From Acinetobacter schindleri CIP 107287 (GTDB lineage: Bacteria; Pseudomonadota; Gammaproteobacteria; Pseudomonadales; Moraxellaceae), in assembly GCF_000368625.1 (NCBI RefSeq), contig NZ_KB849576.1, forward strand, positions 853,297-917,296: a stretch of 64,000 bases of DNA. The letters run 5' to 3'. The notes under the pieces are model-generated. The model worked only from the letters and a program-made list of their open reading frames with translations. It searched no databases and had not been told where the DNA came from. A program made the position numbers and the translations under genes. The stretch's first letter is position 1. Every line of letters starts with the position of its first letter. This document shows, piece by piece, positions 24,933-33,264 of this stretch.

Positions 24933-25631
24933 ATGACCAATACCTTTTCTGGCAATCCTCAAGTTCGAGTGGTTTCAACTTTTTCTGAACTAATATATTC
25001 GGATTTTCTGGGCAAGGCGAATGCCATCTGCTGGTCTAGAAATTTGTCTGGTGATTTTAAAGAAATCGTTGCTAAACTTGATTTAAAAGGAAATATGACT
25101 GAAGTTTCTGTTGAAGATCTTTTGGCGCTTCAGCTTTCTGAACAGGGTCATGTGGCTAGAGAAATCATATTAAAAGATATGCAGCTATTGACTGACTACG
25201 GCGCTTCTCCTTCCCTGAATTTGCTGAAATGCTATGAACGGGATGATGAGTTTGATTTTATTTCGACGGATGTCTATTCCTACCATGTGGATCGCTCCCC
25301 TATCGAAACGGATACATTTTTATGTACCTATCACGGTGCTGCAAGTGAGATTTTGCCCAATGACCAGGTTGAGCAAAAAATCTTGATTCCTGAAGTCAGG
25401 GAACAACTCAAGCAGTTACATGACGGACCAGAAACTGAGTTTGAAGCGTTTCTGGAAGAATATTTCTTCGATCTGCATTATCGGGCCAAAGCTGATGCAA
25501 AGCCTGTTAATTTAGGCACGGGAAATCTCTGGCGACTCGCTGTTGATCATCCAGCACAGCAAGTTTTACCCTGTGTGCATAGAGCTCCTGTTGAAAATGA
25601 TGGAGAATATAGATTGCTATTAATTTGTTAA
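24933..25631 (+). CDS. DUF1826 protein
   Basis: A 232-residue protein matching DUF1826: AICWSRNLSGDFKEIV, LQLSEQGHVAREIILKDMQL, STDVYSYHVDRSPIETDTFL, CTYHGAASEILPND and the ending WRLAVDHPAQQVLPCVHRAP. The conserved His, Asp and Cys pattern (YHVDRSP, CTYHG, PCVHRAP) suggests a metal-dependent fold, but no function is established. Relatives often sit beside CobW-type metallochaperones; none is present here. It diverges from mesX. Its stop codon is 185 bases before the GacA-like site of the candidate RNA gene. Confidence 0.85.
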   Translation: MTNTFSGNPQVRVVSTFSELIYSDFLGKANAICWSRNLSGDFKEIVAKLDLKGNMTEVSVEDLLALQLSEQGHVAREIILKDMQLLTDYGASPSLNLLKCYERDDEFDFISTDVYSYHVDRSPIETDTFLCTYHGAASEILPNDQVEQKILIPEVREQLKQLHDGPETEFEAFLEEYFFDLHYRAKADAKPVNLGTGNLWRLAVDHPAQQVLPCVHRAPVENDGEYRLLLIC

Positions 25632-25815
25632 ACTGGTTTCTTAAAAGAGCTCAATTATGGTCATTGGGTCAAGCAATGATACCTAAAGGGTATATACCGT
25701 ATTAATTATTTTTTAATAAAAAACATTAAAATACATTGGTTTAAGTGCATTAGAAGTGAATATATTTACAAGAATTTTCATATAATGTTTTATTTTGTAT
25801 AAAAGTGTTATTTTT

Positions 25816-25833
25816 TGTAGGAAATTGCTTACA
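25816..25833. promoter_or_regulatory. GacA upstream activating site (candidate)
   Basis: TGTAGGAAATTGCTTACA fits the GacA consensus TGTAAG-N6-CTTACA with one mismatch and the exact spacing. The centre lies about 75 bases before the first hairpin of the candidate RNA, comparable to rsmX/rsmY promoters of Pseudomonas. Together with the GGA-loop hairpins downstream this argues for a GacA-controlled small RNA gene. Confidence 0.55.
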
Positions 25834-25898
25834 CAAATTAGAGTAATTACCCTATTTTCTATCATTAAAATTTTTGACATTATATTTCACATAAAGAG

Positions 25899-26046
25899 TC
25901 AGCAAGGAAAGCTGATAATAATCGCATTATAACGATAATAAAGTCGCCAAGACAGCGAACTTACCGGGATAGTAAGTGATAAAAGAAGAGACTACAGCCG
26001 CTAAGCCTTATAGTTTTGGGAGAGACTATAAGGCTTTTATTTTTCT
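25899..26046 (+). ncRNA. Candidate CsrA/RsmA-titrating small RNA (Rsm-like)
   Basis: No coding frame is present, but four successive perfect stem-loops are. They are TCAGC-AAGGAAA-GCTGA (25899-25915), TCGC-CAAGACA-GCGA (25944-25958), ACTTAC-CGGGATA-GTAAGT (25959-25977), and a 12-bp terminator stem AAGCCTTATAGT / ACTATAAGGCTT (26003-26036) with loop TTTGGGAGAG, then TTATTTTT. Three loops expose GGA, the core of CsrA/RsmA binding sites. The predicted size, about 145 nt, is close to RsmY and RsmZ. A GacA-type site lies upstream, and CATAAA at 25890 could be the -10 element. Start and function are inferred. It could instead be a long 3' UTR of the DUF1826 gene. Confidence 0.55.
26003..26046 (+). 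terminator. Strong intrinsic terminator of the candidate small RNA
   Basis: A perfect 12-bp stem (26003-26014 with 26025-26036) is followed by TTATTTTTCT. It works only in the plus direction, because the other side lacks a T-run. It is 370 bases beyond the preceding plus-strand stop codon. Confidence 0.85.
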
Positions 26047-26132
26047 GAATATTTTCCCAAGTAAAACTATAGCATACTGGTATTTAAGTTTTTAAATATA
26101 AACATCAATATCCTTATCCCTTTTCTTGCTGG

Positions 26133-27458
26133 TTAACGGACCTGTTCATCTGGTGACACACGCCAAATTGTATCTCCTACATCATCAGCAACCAATATTG
26201 CGCCTGATAAATCTACTGTTACACCCACTGGCCTTCCTAATGCCTCTCCATTTTTGCTTAAAAAGCCTGTCAGGACATCTTGTGGGGTACCGGAAGGCTG
26301 ACCATTACTAAATGGTACAAAAATTACTTTATAGCCACTATGTGGTTTTCTGTTCCAAGAACCATGCTGACCAATTAGTGCACCACCGCGATATTGAGGC
26401 ATTAACTCAGCTTTATAAAAACTCAAACCTAATGATGCCGTGTGGTTGCCCAGTGCATAATCCGGTTTAATCGCCCGTGCTACCAGTCCGGGATTTTGCG
26501 GCTTTACCCGTTTATCTACATGCTGACCATAATAACTATAAGGCCAGCCATAAAAAGCGCCGTCTTTCACTGAGGTCATATAGTCAGGTACCAAATCATT
26601 CCCGATTTCATCCCGCTCATTGACTACAGTCCATAATGCTCCACTTTGAGGCTGCCAATCCATGCCATTAGGATTACGTAAGCCAGTTGCAAATGGCCTT
26701 GCCTTAGAACTGGCCATATCAAATTCCATGATCAGAGCTCGTCCTTTTTCTTGGTCTAAGCCATTTTCAGCTACATTGCTGTTGGAGCCAACTGTAATGT
26801 AGAGTTTGGTTCCTTCAGGATTGGCAATTACATTTTTGGTCCAATGATGGTTTAAGGGACCTGCCGGTAAAGCCAATACTTTGCGACCACTTTCTTTGAT
26901 TTGAGTCATACCAGGCTGATAAGGAAAACCTACTAAAGCATCTGTATTCGCTACATATAGTGTATTTCCAACTAAGGTCATGCCAAATGGTGAGTTTAGA
27001 TTCTGCAAAAATACTGTTTTCTGATCAGCAACGCCGTCATGGTTGTTATCACGAAGTAGACTAATACGGTTAGGACTTGGATGAGAAGATCCTGCCCTTT
27101 TCATCACCATTTTCATGATTTTACCCTTAATCCCCTGACTATCTTCAGGCTTGGGCGGCGCATCAGTTTCCGCCACCAATACATCTCCATTCGGCAGAAC
27201 ATAGAGCCAACGTGGATGCTGAAGACCTTTGGCAAAAGCCTGCACTTTTAAACCTGCAGCCGGTGTAGGCATGGTATTTACCGGCCAGCCTTTGGCTGGT
27301 GCGATATTAACGACAGGGAACAAATTGGATTTGGGTTCAGGAAGCTCAGGTTGAGGACCATAACTGTCTGTAATCGGAGACTTAGATGACGATGTACATC
27401 CAGCGAATGCCAATATTATGGCAGTACTCAGGATAGACGATAAAATTTGAGCAGACAT
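26133..27458 (-). CDS. Sorbosone dehydrogenase-like PQQ-dependent lipoprotein
   Basis: A 441-residue protein of the L-sorbosone/glucose dehydrogenase beta-propeller family (soluble PQQ-dependent sugar dehydrogenase fold). Residues 1-20 form a lipoprotein signal with lipobox AFAGC (Cys21). Propeller motifs include [66 protein letters not shown], and the C-terminal [11 protein letters not shown] and [14 protein letters not shown]. The substrate is unknown; it would act in the periplasm. It is a single gene, and no PQQ biosynthesis genes are in the window. Confidence 0.87.
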   Translation of the reverse strand: MSAQILSSILSTAIILAFAGCTSSSKSPITDSYGPQPELPEPKSNLFPVVNIAPAKGWPVNTMPTPAAGLKVQAFAKGLQHPRWLYVLPNGDVLVAETDAPPKPEDSQGIKGKIMKMVMKRAGSSHPSPNRISLLRDNNHDGVADQKTVFLQNLNSPFGMTLVGNTLYVANTDALVGFPYQPGMTQIKESGRKVLALPAGPLNHHWTKNVIANPEGTKLYITVGSNSNVAENGLDQEKGRALIMEFDMASSKARPFATGLRNPNGMDWQPQSGALWTVVNERDEIGNDLVPDYMTSVKDGAFYGWPYSYYGQHVDKRVKPQNPGLVARAIKPDYALGNHTASLGLSFYKAELMPQYRGGALIGQHGSWNRKPHSGYKVIFVPFSNGQPSGTPQDVLTGFLSKNGEALGRPVGVTVDLSGAILVADDVGDTIWRVSPDEQVR

Positions 27459-27645
27459 TTTGGTTCCCTGCTTTTTTGTTGTTATCTGCTTATCTTAGAA
27501 GTCTATTCAAATGACAACTATAGGGTTCTTGTTTTATCTGGTTGTTGATTGATTGCTGCGCTTTTGACATTCAATCTTATGGTCTAGTTTGAATAAAAAC
27601 TTATCTATGTACCTTCAATTTTAAGCATGGTTTGATCCTGTCTTT

Positions 27646-29370
27646 TCAAATAAATGGCCATGCAATACTCAGTAAAAATAATAGCCCTAATACGGCGCAA
27701 CTCATTTGCCAAAAACGTAAAGGATCACGTTCAATGATTGCTGGTGGTTTAGAGTTTAATAATTCTTTGGAAGGATGCGTTAGATTATGAATGAGTTCAG
27801 ACAAGGCCTCAAAACGATGTGTCGGTTCAATACTCAGCGCTTGGCCTAAAATTTTATCTAACCATATAGGTAAATCAGGCCGATATTTCCTGATGGAATG
27901 ATATTGAACTTTTTTAAGCTGCTTTAAGGTCTTACAGTGAGCTAAATCTGTCCCATAAGGTAGTTGTTTGGTGAGTAAATAATAGGCCATGACCGCCAAA
28001 GAAAATTGGTCTGAATGTACAGATGGCGAATGATCAATAAAATACTCCGGTGCCATAAATGCCAAAGTACCGAGTGGTCGATTCGCATTTTTAGGATTAA
28101 TTTCGACCAGACCTCTTACTGCTGTTGAACCATAATCAATCAGTTTAATTTTCATGGCATTTTCTGCATTTAAAACCATGATGTTCTTTGGCCGTATATC
28201 CTGATGCAGCATCTCCAGCCGATGCATTGCATTTAAAGCCAATGCCGTTTGTTGCAAAATTGGTAAAATATCATCGAGCTTTAAAGGCTTTTCCTGGCGA
28301 TGCAGCCATTGAGCCAAGGTTTCACCCTGCAAATATTCATAACATTGGAATAAATATTTTTTCTCAGTGTTATGTGGATAACACGGCATCAGGTTGTCAT
28401 GCTTCAGACGTTTTGATACCCAATCTTCGAGTTGAAACTGCTCTACGGCATTTTTATCTTGCTGTAAATCTACCCCCAAAGTTTTTATGACCAAAGGCTG
28501 CTGCTGAGTATCGTGTGCCAAATACAGGCAACTGCGATGATTTTGGTGCAAAATCTTATCAATCACATAACCTTCAAAAACTTCACCTTTACTGAGCTGT
28601 TGTGGAAATACATAATCCTGCTGAATATGAAACTGATTCAGTTCAGGCAGCTGTTCTACACGGATCACCTGGAGACTTAAGTTATCATCACTGCCCTGTT
28701 CTAAGGCTTTTTCAACTAATGCTTTGGCAAGTTGATTTAAATCTGCATCTATTAAAGTTAAATCTAATAATTGTTGATCTGTGACAAATTCATAGACCCC
28801 ATCGGTCATCAGTAAAAAAATATCTTTTTCTTTGAGCTCAATATTTCGATAATCAATTTCAATACGATAATCTGCACCTAAGGCTCGGCTGAGATAATGC
28901 TCTCTGGATGACAACCAGACACGATGATCATGGGTCAGTAATTCAATTTCATGATCGCGAATGCGGTAAATACGACTATCACCAACATGAAAAACATGGG
29001 CTTGTTGCTGTTTTAAAATCAGTGCAGATAAGGTACAGACATAACCTCGGTCTTTATCAAAACGTCCTTGACTTTGTTGAGTCTGTGCATAAAGCCATGA
29101 ATTGGTCGCGCGGATCACCCGTTCTGCTGAAGTCTGTGTGCTCCAAGCATCTGAAGTAGAATAATAGTCAGATAAAAAACTGCCAACGGCGGTTTCTGCT
29201 GCAAGATGACTGACATTACTGCTACCGATTCCATCCGCTATAACACAGGCAATACCTTTCTGTTTCAGCACATGTCCTTCGGGCAGATATACTCCATGGA
29301 AATCCTGGTTCTGTTGTTTAATTCCGGCAGTAGAATATTGCCCAATACTGACTTTTAATGTTTTTTTCAT
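27646..29370 (-). CDS. Fused PP2C phosphatase-serine/threonine kinase, membrane-anchored
   Basis: A 574-residue bifunctional protein. Residues 1-240 are a PP2C-type phosphatase (VIADGIGSS, FHVGDSRIYR, LLMTDGVYEF, GSDDNLSLQVI). Residues about 265-540 are an Hanks-type kinase with VIKTL (Lys), HQDIRPKNIMV as catalytic loop (HQD instead of HRD), IDYGS (instead of DFG) and MAPEY. A C-terminal membrane helix (LGLLFLLSIAWPFI) anchors it with the enzyme in the cytoplasm. It follows the FNT channel gene by 50 bases, so both share the sigma-54/antiterminator promoter. Similar kinases occur in nitrate assimilation clusters of Pseudomonas. The target is unknown. Confidence 0.9.
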   Translation of the reverse strand: MKKTLKVSIGQYSTAGIKQQNQDFHGVYLPEGHVLKQKGIACVIADGIGSSNVSHLAAETAVGSFLSDYYSTSDAWSTQTSAERVIRATNSWLYAQTQQSQGRFDKDRGYVCTLSALILKQQQAHVFHVGDSRIYRIRDHEIELLTHDHRVWLSSREHYLSRALGADYRIEIDYRNIELKEKDIFLLMTDGVYEFVTDQQLLDLTLIDADLNQLAKALVEKALEQGSDDNLSLQVIRVEQLPELNQFHIQQDYVFPQQLSKGEVFEGYVIDKILHQNHRSCLYLAHDTQQQPLVIKTLGVDLQQDKNAVEQFQLEDWVSKRLKHDNLMPCYPHNTEKKYLFQCYEYLQGETLAQWLHRQEKPLKLDDILPILQQTALALNAMHRLEMLHQDIRPKNIMVLNAENAMKIKLIDYGSTAVRGLVEINPKNANRPLGTLAFMAPEYFIDHSPSVHSDQFSLAVMAYYLLTKQLPYGTDLAHCKTLKQLKKVQYHSIRKYRPDLPIWLDKILGQALSIEPTHRFEALSELIHNLTHPSKELLNSKPPAIIERDPLRFWQMSCAVLGLLFLLSIAWPFI

Positions 29371-29420
29371 GCTGAAAGCTCAAAAGGGATCTATACGATC
29401 CCTTTATAAAATGGTGAATA

Positions 29421-30230
29421 TTAAAATTCTTTTTTAACACCAGTACGGACATGGGTGGTATAAAGTGCCAGACCTGTTAATGCCAAACCACCCACCAGAT
29501 TACCCAAAGCAACCGGCAATTCATTCCATAGGAAGTAGTCAGCAATCGAGAAGTCACCGCCCATCATCATGGCAAATGGAAACAGGAACATGTTCACTAC
29601 AGAATGCTCAAAGCCCATGGCAAAGAACAGCATAATTGGCATCCACATGGCAATAAATTTGCCACTCACCGTAGTAGACATCATCGCGCCAATGACACCT
29701 AATGACACCATCCAGTTACACAGCATGCCACGGATAAAAATAGTCATCCAGCCGGCGAATCCGTATTCGGCATAACCCAATGTCCGCTCCTCGCCAATAT
29801 GCGCAATTTTCACACCGACTGGGTTTGGATCCGCTGCAAAACCCATGGTATAAACCGCTGCCATGAGCACCGCAACAACCAAACAACCTGTAAAGTTCCC
29901 TACAAACACCAAGCCCCAGTTTTTTAGAATACGTCCCCATGTGACCCCTGGGCGTTTATCTAGCCATGCCAACGGCGTAAGTACAAATACCCCAGTTAAC
30001 AGGTCATAGCCCAATAAATACAACATACAAAAACCAACTGGAAACAGGAGCGCACCAATTAGTGCTGATCCTGTTTGCACGGCTATGGTAATGGCAAATA
30101 CCGCTGCCAGTGCCAAAATCGCACCTGCCATAAAGGCACGAATCAATACATCACGGGTTGCCATATGTAATTTGGATTCACCCGCATCTACCACTTTTTT
30201 TGCAAACTCTGCAGGAGCAAGATATGCCAT
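29421..30230 (-). CDS. Formate/nitrite transporter (FNT) family channel
   Basis: A 269-residue, six-helix FNT pentameric channel. The conserved central histidine motif FFAMGFEHSVVNMF and the opening LAPAEFAKKVVDAGESK are clear. FocA, NirC and this protein carry formate, nitrite or related anions across the inner membrane. The sequence alone does not fix the substrate. The leader, a sigma-54 promoter plus ANTAR-type antiterminator, and the neighbouring cyanase gene favour nitrite. No nitrite reductase or nasT is in the window. Confidence 0.92.
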   Translation of the reverse strand: MAYLAPAEFAKKVVDAGESKLHMATRDVLIRAFMAGAILALAAVFAITIAVQTGSALIGALLFPVGFCMLYLLGYDLLTGVFVLTPLAWLDKRPGVTWGRILKNWGLVFVGNFTGCLVVAVLMAAVYTMGFAADPNPVGVKIAHIGEERTLGYAEYGFAGWMTIFIRGMLCNWMVSLGVIGAMMSTTVSGKFIAMWMPIMLFFAMGFEHSVVNMFLFPFAMMMGGDFSIADYFLWNELPVALGNLVGGLALTGLALYTTHVRTGVKKEF

Positions 30231-30276
30231 GTCATCGTCCTCATTTTTAATATCTGGACCTGTTTTTAAACAAAAA

Positions 30277-30356
30277 GACGCCTAAGGTCTTTAAAACCTT
30301 AGGCGTCATTGCCTTAAATATCAGAACAGGTAATTTTGTTATGGCGCCATTGCCAT
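30277..30356 (-). promoter_or_regulatory. ANTAR (NasT/NasR-type) antitermination leader of the FNT operon
   Basis: On the minus strand the leader holds two small hairpins with hexaloops. P1 is ATGGC-AATGGC-GCCAT (30356-30341) and P2 is AGGC-AATGAC-GCCT (30314-30301). Both loops have A at position 1 and G at position 4, the residues recognised by ANTAR proteins. P2 overlaps the 5' arm of an intrinsic terminator, GACGCCTAAGGT / ACCTTAGGCGTC (30307-30277), followed by TTTTTG, so P2 and terminator cannot form together. The FNT start codon is 46 bases on. This is the architecture of nitrate/nitrite-responsive nas leaders. The P1-P2 linker is 26 bases. Confidence 0.75.
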
Positions 30357-30371
30357 GCTTGTTATAAATGA

Positions 30372-30387
30372 AGCAAAAGCTGTGCCA
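30372..30387 (-). promoter_or_regulatory. Sigma-54 promoter of the FNT operon
   Basis: On the minus strand TGGCACAGCTTTTGCT matches the consensus TGGCACRNNNNTTGCW at every position. The expected transcription start, near 30361, is a few bases before hairpin P1 of the leader, which supports the reading. Confidence 0.85.
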
Positions 30388-30449
30388 TAAATTATTTAAA
30401 AATCATTCAATTTTTTAGGCTCTATTTAAAACTAGTTTCGTCCTCTAGT

Positions 30450-30465
30450 TGGCATGAGAACTGCA
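30450..30465 (+). promoter_or_regulatory. Sigma-54 promoter of the cyanase gene
   Basis: TGGCATGAGAACTGCA keeps the invariant GG (-24) and GC (-12) with correct spacing and differs from consensus at two positions. Expected start near 30477, 38 bases before the cyanase ATG. Confidence 0.65.
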
Positions 30466-30514
30466 TTAATGAAAATTCATATAAATGTATTTCAAAAATA
30501 ATCTGGAGATTTTT

Positions 30515-30964
30515 ATGATTACCCATCGTCAACAAGTAACTGACATGATCATTTCAGCGAAAGTTTTAAAGTCAATTAAATGGGCAGATGTCGCCAAGGA
30601 AATTGGTCTTTCTAAAGAATGGGTAACGGCTGCATGCCTGGGACAAATGGCATTTAATAAACAACAGGCAGAGAAAGTTGGTCAGATTTTTGACCTTAGT
30701 GATGAGGCAGTGGCATGGCTGCAAATTGTACCTTACAAAGGCTCTTTGCCAACCAGTGTTCCTACGGACCCTTTAATTTACCGCTGGTATGAAGTTGTAA
30801 ATGTATATGGTTCGACTATTAAAGAGCTGATCCATGAAGAATTTGGTGATGGCATTATGAGCGCAATTGACTTCAGCATGGATATTCAGCGTGAGGAAAA
30901 TCCAAACGGTGACCGGGTAAATGTCGTATTGTCTGGCAAGTTTTTACCTTATAAAACCTATTAA
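30515..30964 (+). CDS. cynS: Cyanate hydratase (cyanase)
   Basis: A 149-residue cyanase. The N-terminal helical domain (VAKEIGLSKEWVTAACLGQM) precedes the catalytic domain with Arg90, Glu93 and Ser116 in IYRWYEVVNVYGSTIKELIH and MSAIDFSMDI, matching Arg96, Glu99 and Ser122 of E. coli CynS. It converts cyanate and bicarbonate to ammonia and carbon dioxide. I chose the ATG at 30515 because GGAG lies six bases upstream; a frame extension to 30485 has no ribosome-binding site. It diverges from the FNT operon, and both have sigma-54 promoters, so nitrogen limitation is the likely signal. Confidence 0.96.
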   Translation: MITHRQQVTDMIISAKVLKSIKWADVAKEIGLSKEWVTAACLGQMAFNKQQAEKVGQIFDLSDEAVAWLQIVPYKGSLPTSVPTDPLIYRWYEVVNVYGSTIKELIHEEFGDGIMSAIDFSMDIQREENPNGDRVNVVLSGKFLPYKTY

Positions 30965-30977
30965 TTAACCGTTTGAT

Positions 30978-31003
30978 CAAGCCATCATATTGATGGCTTT
31001 TCA
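30978..31003 (+). terminator. Intrinsic terminator of cynS
   Basis: AAGCCATCA-TAT-TGATGGCTTTTC, fourteen bases after the cyanase stop; the T-run is short. Confidence 0.7.
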
Positions 31004-31043
31004 TTTCTTCGTAAGGAGATCTTTTATACCACCGCCCTTATCC

Positions 31044-31751
31044 TCATTTAATTTTGACGATACACAGCTTCTGGGTATAAGAGGAACCGACATCGATATA
31101 GTGACAGTTATCAATCTGGGTATGTCTTTGCACAATGGTATGTCCTAAATAGATCTCATCAATGTTTTTAACGGTCCCATAGCGCTTGGAATGATGCCGG
31201 ATACGGCCTCTCCCCCATAACGCATTGGTATAAGCTGAAGTTAAACCCGGAATTTTTCGTTCGCCTTTGGCAATGTTTGTCTTAAACTGATTCCAGTCAT
31301 GGATATCAATATCCGCATGCAAAATGCCAATATTTTTATCTTCAAGTTGAATTTCAATGACTAATGGAAGCTTAGATAAGATTTTGCTGAGTTCATCCTG
31401 TTTTTCGGTGGATAACAGATAGAACCATTCACCACCATTTCGTGCATGCATATCCTGAATCCATACATCATCACGCCCTTTGATGCACATTTCCTCGTGA
31501 TTGCCTCGGACGCTGGAGAACCAGGGTTGATCTAATAAAGAAATACATTCCAGATTTTCACTGCCTCGATCCACCAGATCGCCGGTACATATCAACAAAT
31601 CTTGCTCAAAATTAAACCGGATTTTTTCCAATTCTTGCATCAGAAGGCGATAACAACCATGCAGATCTCCGACCACATAAATGGCAGCATAATCTGCTCC
31701 TCGAATATTTCTGCTTAGCGTCATCATGATATGTGGAATCTTTGAAATCAC
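31044..31751 (-). CDS. Metallophosphoesterase (lambda phosphatase/PrpA-like)
   Basis: A 235-residue PPP-type phosphoesterase. The metal-binding motifs GDLHGCY, GDLVDRG and GNHEEM are intact, and a C-terminal YIDVGSSYTQKL matches the lambda phosphatase layout. It probably dephosphorylates Ser/Thr/His phosphoproteins. The start is uncertain: internal ATGs around 31727 would give a length closer to bacteriophage lambda phosphatase. It lies 95 bases after the amidohydrolase on the same strand, and no terminator separates them, so read-through is possible. Confidence 0.85.
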   Translation of the reverse strand: MISKIPHIMMTLSRNIRGADYAAIYVVGDLHGCYRLLMQELEKIRFNFEQDLLICTGDLVDRGSENLECISLLDQPWFSSVRGNHEEMCIKGRDDVWIQDMHARNGGEWFYLLSTEKQDELSKILSKLPLVIEIQLEDKNIGILHADIDIHDWNQFKTNIAKGERKIPGLTSAYTNALWGRGRIRHHSKRYGTVKNIDEIYLGHTIVQRHTQIDNCHYIDVGSSYTQKLCIVKIK

Positions 31752-31846
31752 TAAAATAGGACGATGCGATTAGGATAGGTATACAGGTTTAAATTTGGGT
31801 TACTGGTTTATACAGCCTGCAATATAGCTCATTGCTAAGCTAGTAT

Positions 31847-33232
31847 TTATTCAGTTTCCTCAGCTGAATTTCGATTTAATTCATTGATAGCTTTACCTGT
31901 GTGTGCCATCCATGCATCACGTCGTTTAAAGAGTAAAGGTGTAACCCGATTGACTTCATCGATTAAGCTTTGTAGATCTGCATTCAGCAATTGCCCACCT
32001 TCAGTGACAATTTTACCGCCAACCATGGTCATGATGACATCCTGTCCCTGAACAGCATGTACAAGATTAGTATATAAATTAAATAATCGGCCTTCATCCA
32101 CCAACGGCGTCATACGTGGGGTAGCGATATCTACAGCAATAATGTCAGCTAGCTTCCCCACTTGCAGGCTACCAATCTGATCCTGCATGCCCAATGCCTT
32201 TGCACCTAAGCAGGTGGCCATCTGGCAAACAGACCATGCATCTAGGGCTGCTGCATCCAAAGAAGAAAACTTGGCCAATAAAGAAGCCGTCTTCATTTCC
32301 TCAAACATATCCAGATTGTTATTTTCTTTTTCTCCATCTGTGCCTAAACCGACAGCAATCCCCTGTTTGAGCATATCCAGTACAGGCGCAGCACCTGAGG
32401 CCAGTTTCATGTTTGAAACTGGATTATGGGCAACTCCAACATTGTGTTCTTTCAAAATTTGAATTTCATTAGAATCTGCCCACACACAATATGCAAGTAA
32501 GGTATGTGGCAAATCTAAAAGACCCAGCTGTTCCAGTGTCTGGATTGGACGTACACCATGACGGCGCAAGTTTTCCTGGACATCAAACTGGCTTTCATTG
32601 CTATGGGTGTGAAAACCGGTCTGATAATCCTGGCATAAGCTTTGAATACGTTTGAGTGCATGAGGTTCAGCATAAAACAGATGTTCTAAGCCCACCCAGA
32701 CCTGAATTTGGCCATGACTTTGCTGATGCCAACGATTTATCAGGGCTTCATTCGTTTTTAAGGTTTCAAAATAGTCATGGTCAGGGTGCTCGGCGACATA
32801 AGGTACCAAGATTGCACGGATACCGAGCTGTTGTGCTGCTTCTGCACTACCATCCATGTAACGCCACATATCGACAATGGTCGTGGTACCGGATAATAAT
32901 GCTTCTGCATAACACAAATACGAGGCAGCCTTGGCATCTTCAGGTTGAAGCACACGATGCATGGGATCAATAAACTGTTCCAGCCAATCCCATACTGGCA
33001 GTCCTTCAGCAGTGCCTCTTAATAGTCCGGAATGACAGTGCGTATTGATTAAGCCTGGCATTAATAGGGCTTCAGGATAATCACGCACGATGACATTGGG
33101 ATATTTTTGGATAAGTTCGGTCTTGGTTCCTATGGCCTTGATTCGGTCTCCCTCAATCAATATCGCCCCATTTTTGATGCATTCATTTTGACTATTCATG
33201 GTCAGCACATAGGCTGCTGCTAATATTTTCAT
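31847..33232 (-). CDS. Amidohydrolase, probable purine/N-heterocycle deaminase
   Basis: A 461-residue member of the amidohydrolase superfamily, SAH/8-oxoguanine/atrazine-type deaminase branch. The TIM-barrel metal ligands are INTHCHSG (His65, His67), a histidine in GFHTHSNES, and Asp in GTDGEKENNNLDMFEEM. The usual His after strand 6 lies in a segment reading AYCVWADSNE, slightly unusual. The C-terminal beta domain (IGSLQVGKLADIIAVD) is typical. It is last in the BMP-ABC transporter operon, 32 bases after a permease gene, so it probably deaminates the imported base or nucleoside. The precise substrate (guanine, isoguanine, 8-oxoguanine or other) is not decided by sequence. Confidence 0.82.
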   Translation of the reverse strand: MKILAAAYVLTMNSQNECIKNGAILIEGDRIKAIGTKTELIQKYPNVIVRDYPEALLMPGLINTHCHSGLLRGTAEGLPVWDWLEQFIDPMHRVLQPEDAKAASYLCYAEALLSGTTTIVDMWRYMDGSAEAAQQLGIRAILVPYVAEHPDHDYFETLKTNEALINRWHQQSHGQIQVWVGLEHLFYAEPHALKRIQSLCQDYQTGFHTHSNESQFDVQENLRRHGVRPIQTLEQLGLLDLPHTLLAYCVWADSNEIQILKEHNVGVAHNPVSNMKLASGAAPVLDMLKQGIAVGLGTDGEKENNNLDMFEEMKTASLLAKFSSLDAAALDAWSVCQMATCLGAKALGMQDQIGSLQVGKLADIIAVDIATPRMTPLVDEGRLFNLYTNLVHAVQGQDVIMTMVGGKIVTEGGQLLNADLQSLIDEVNRVTPLLFKRRDAWMAHTGKAINELNRNSAEETE

Positions 33233-33264
33233 TTTGTTCTATATCATCTTTTTAATTGATAGGT

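Noticed and set aside
25870..25900. TTGACA at 25874 as the -35 of the small RNA promoter.
   Set aside because: No acceptable -10 element lies 16-18 bases further; CATAAA near 25890 is at the wrong distance from it, so the promoter is left open.
30431..30452. A hairpin ACTAG-AGGACGAAA-CTAGT containing ACGA, reminiscent of a guanidine-II riboswitch loop.
   Set aside because: Only one hairpin, the loop is too large, and it lies upstream of the mapped sigma-54 promoter of the gene it would control.
31847..33232. Naming the amidohydrolase guanine deaminase.
   Set aside because: The family has many substrates and the active-site segment AYCVWADSNE is atypical; only a general deaminase call is supported.
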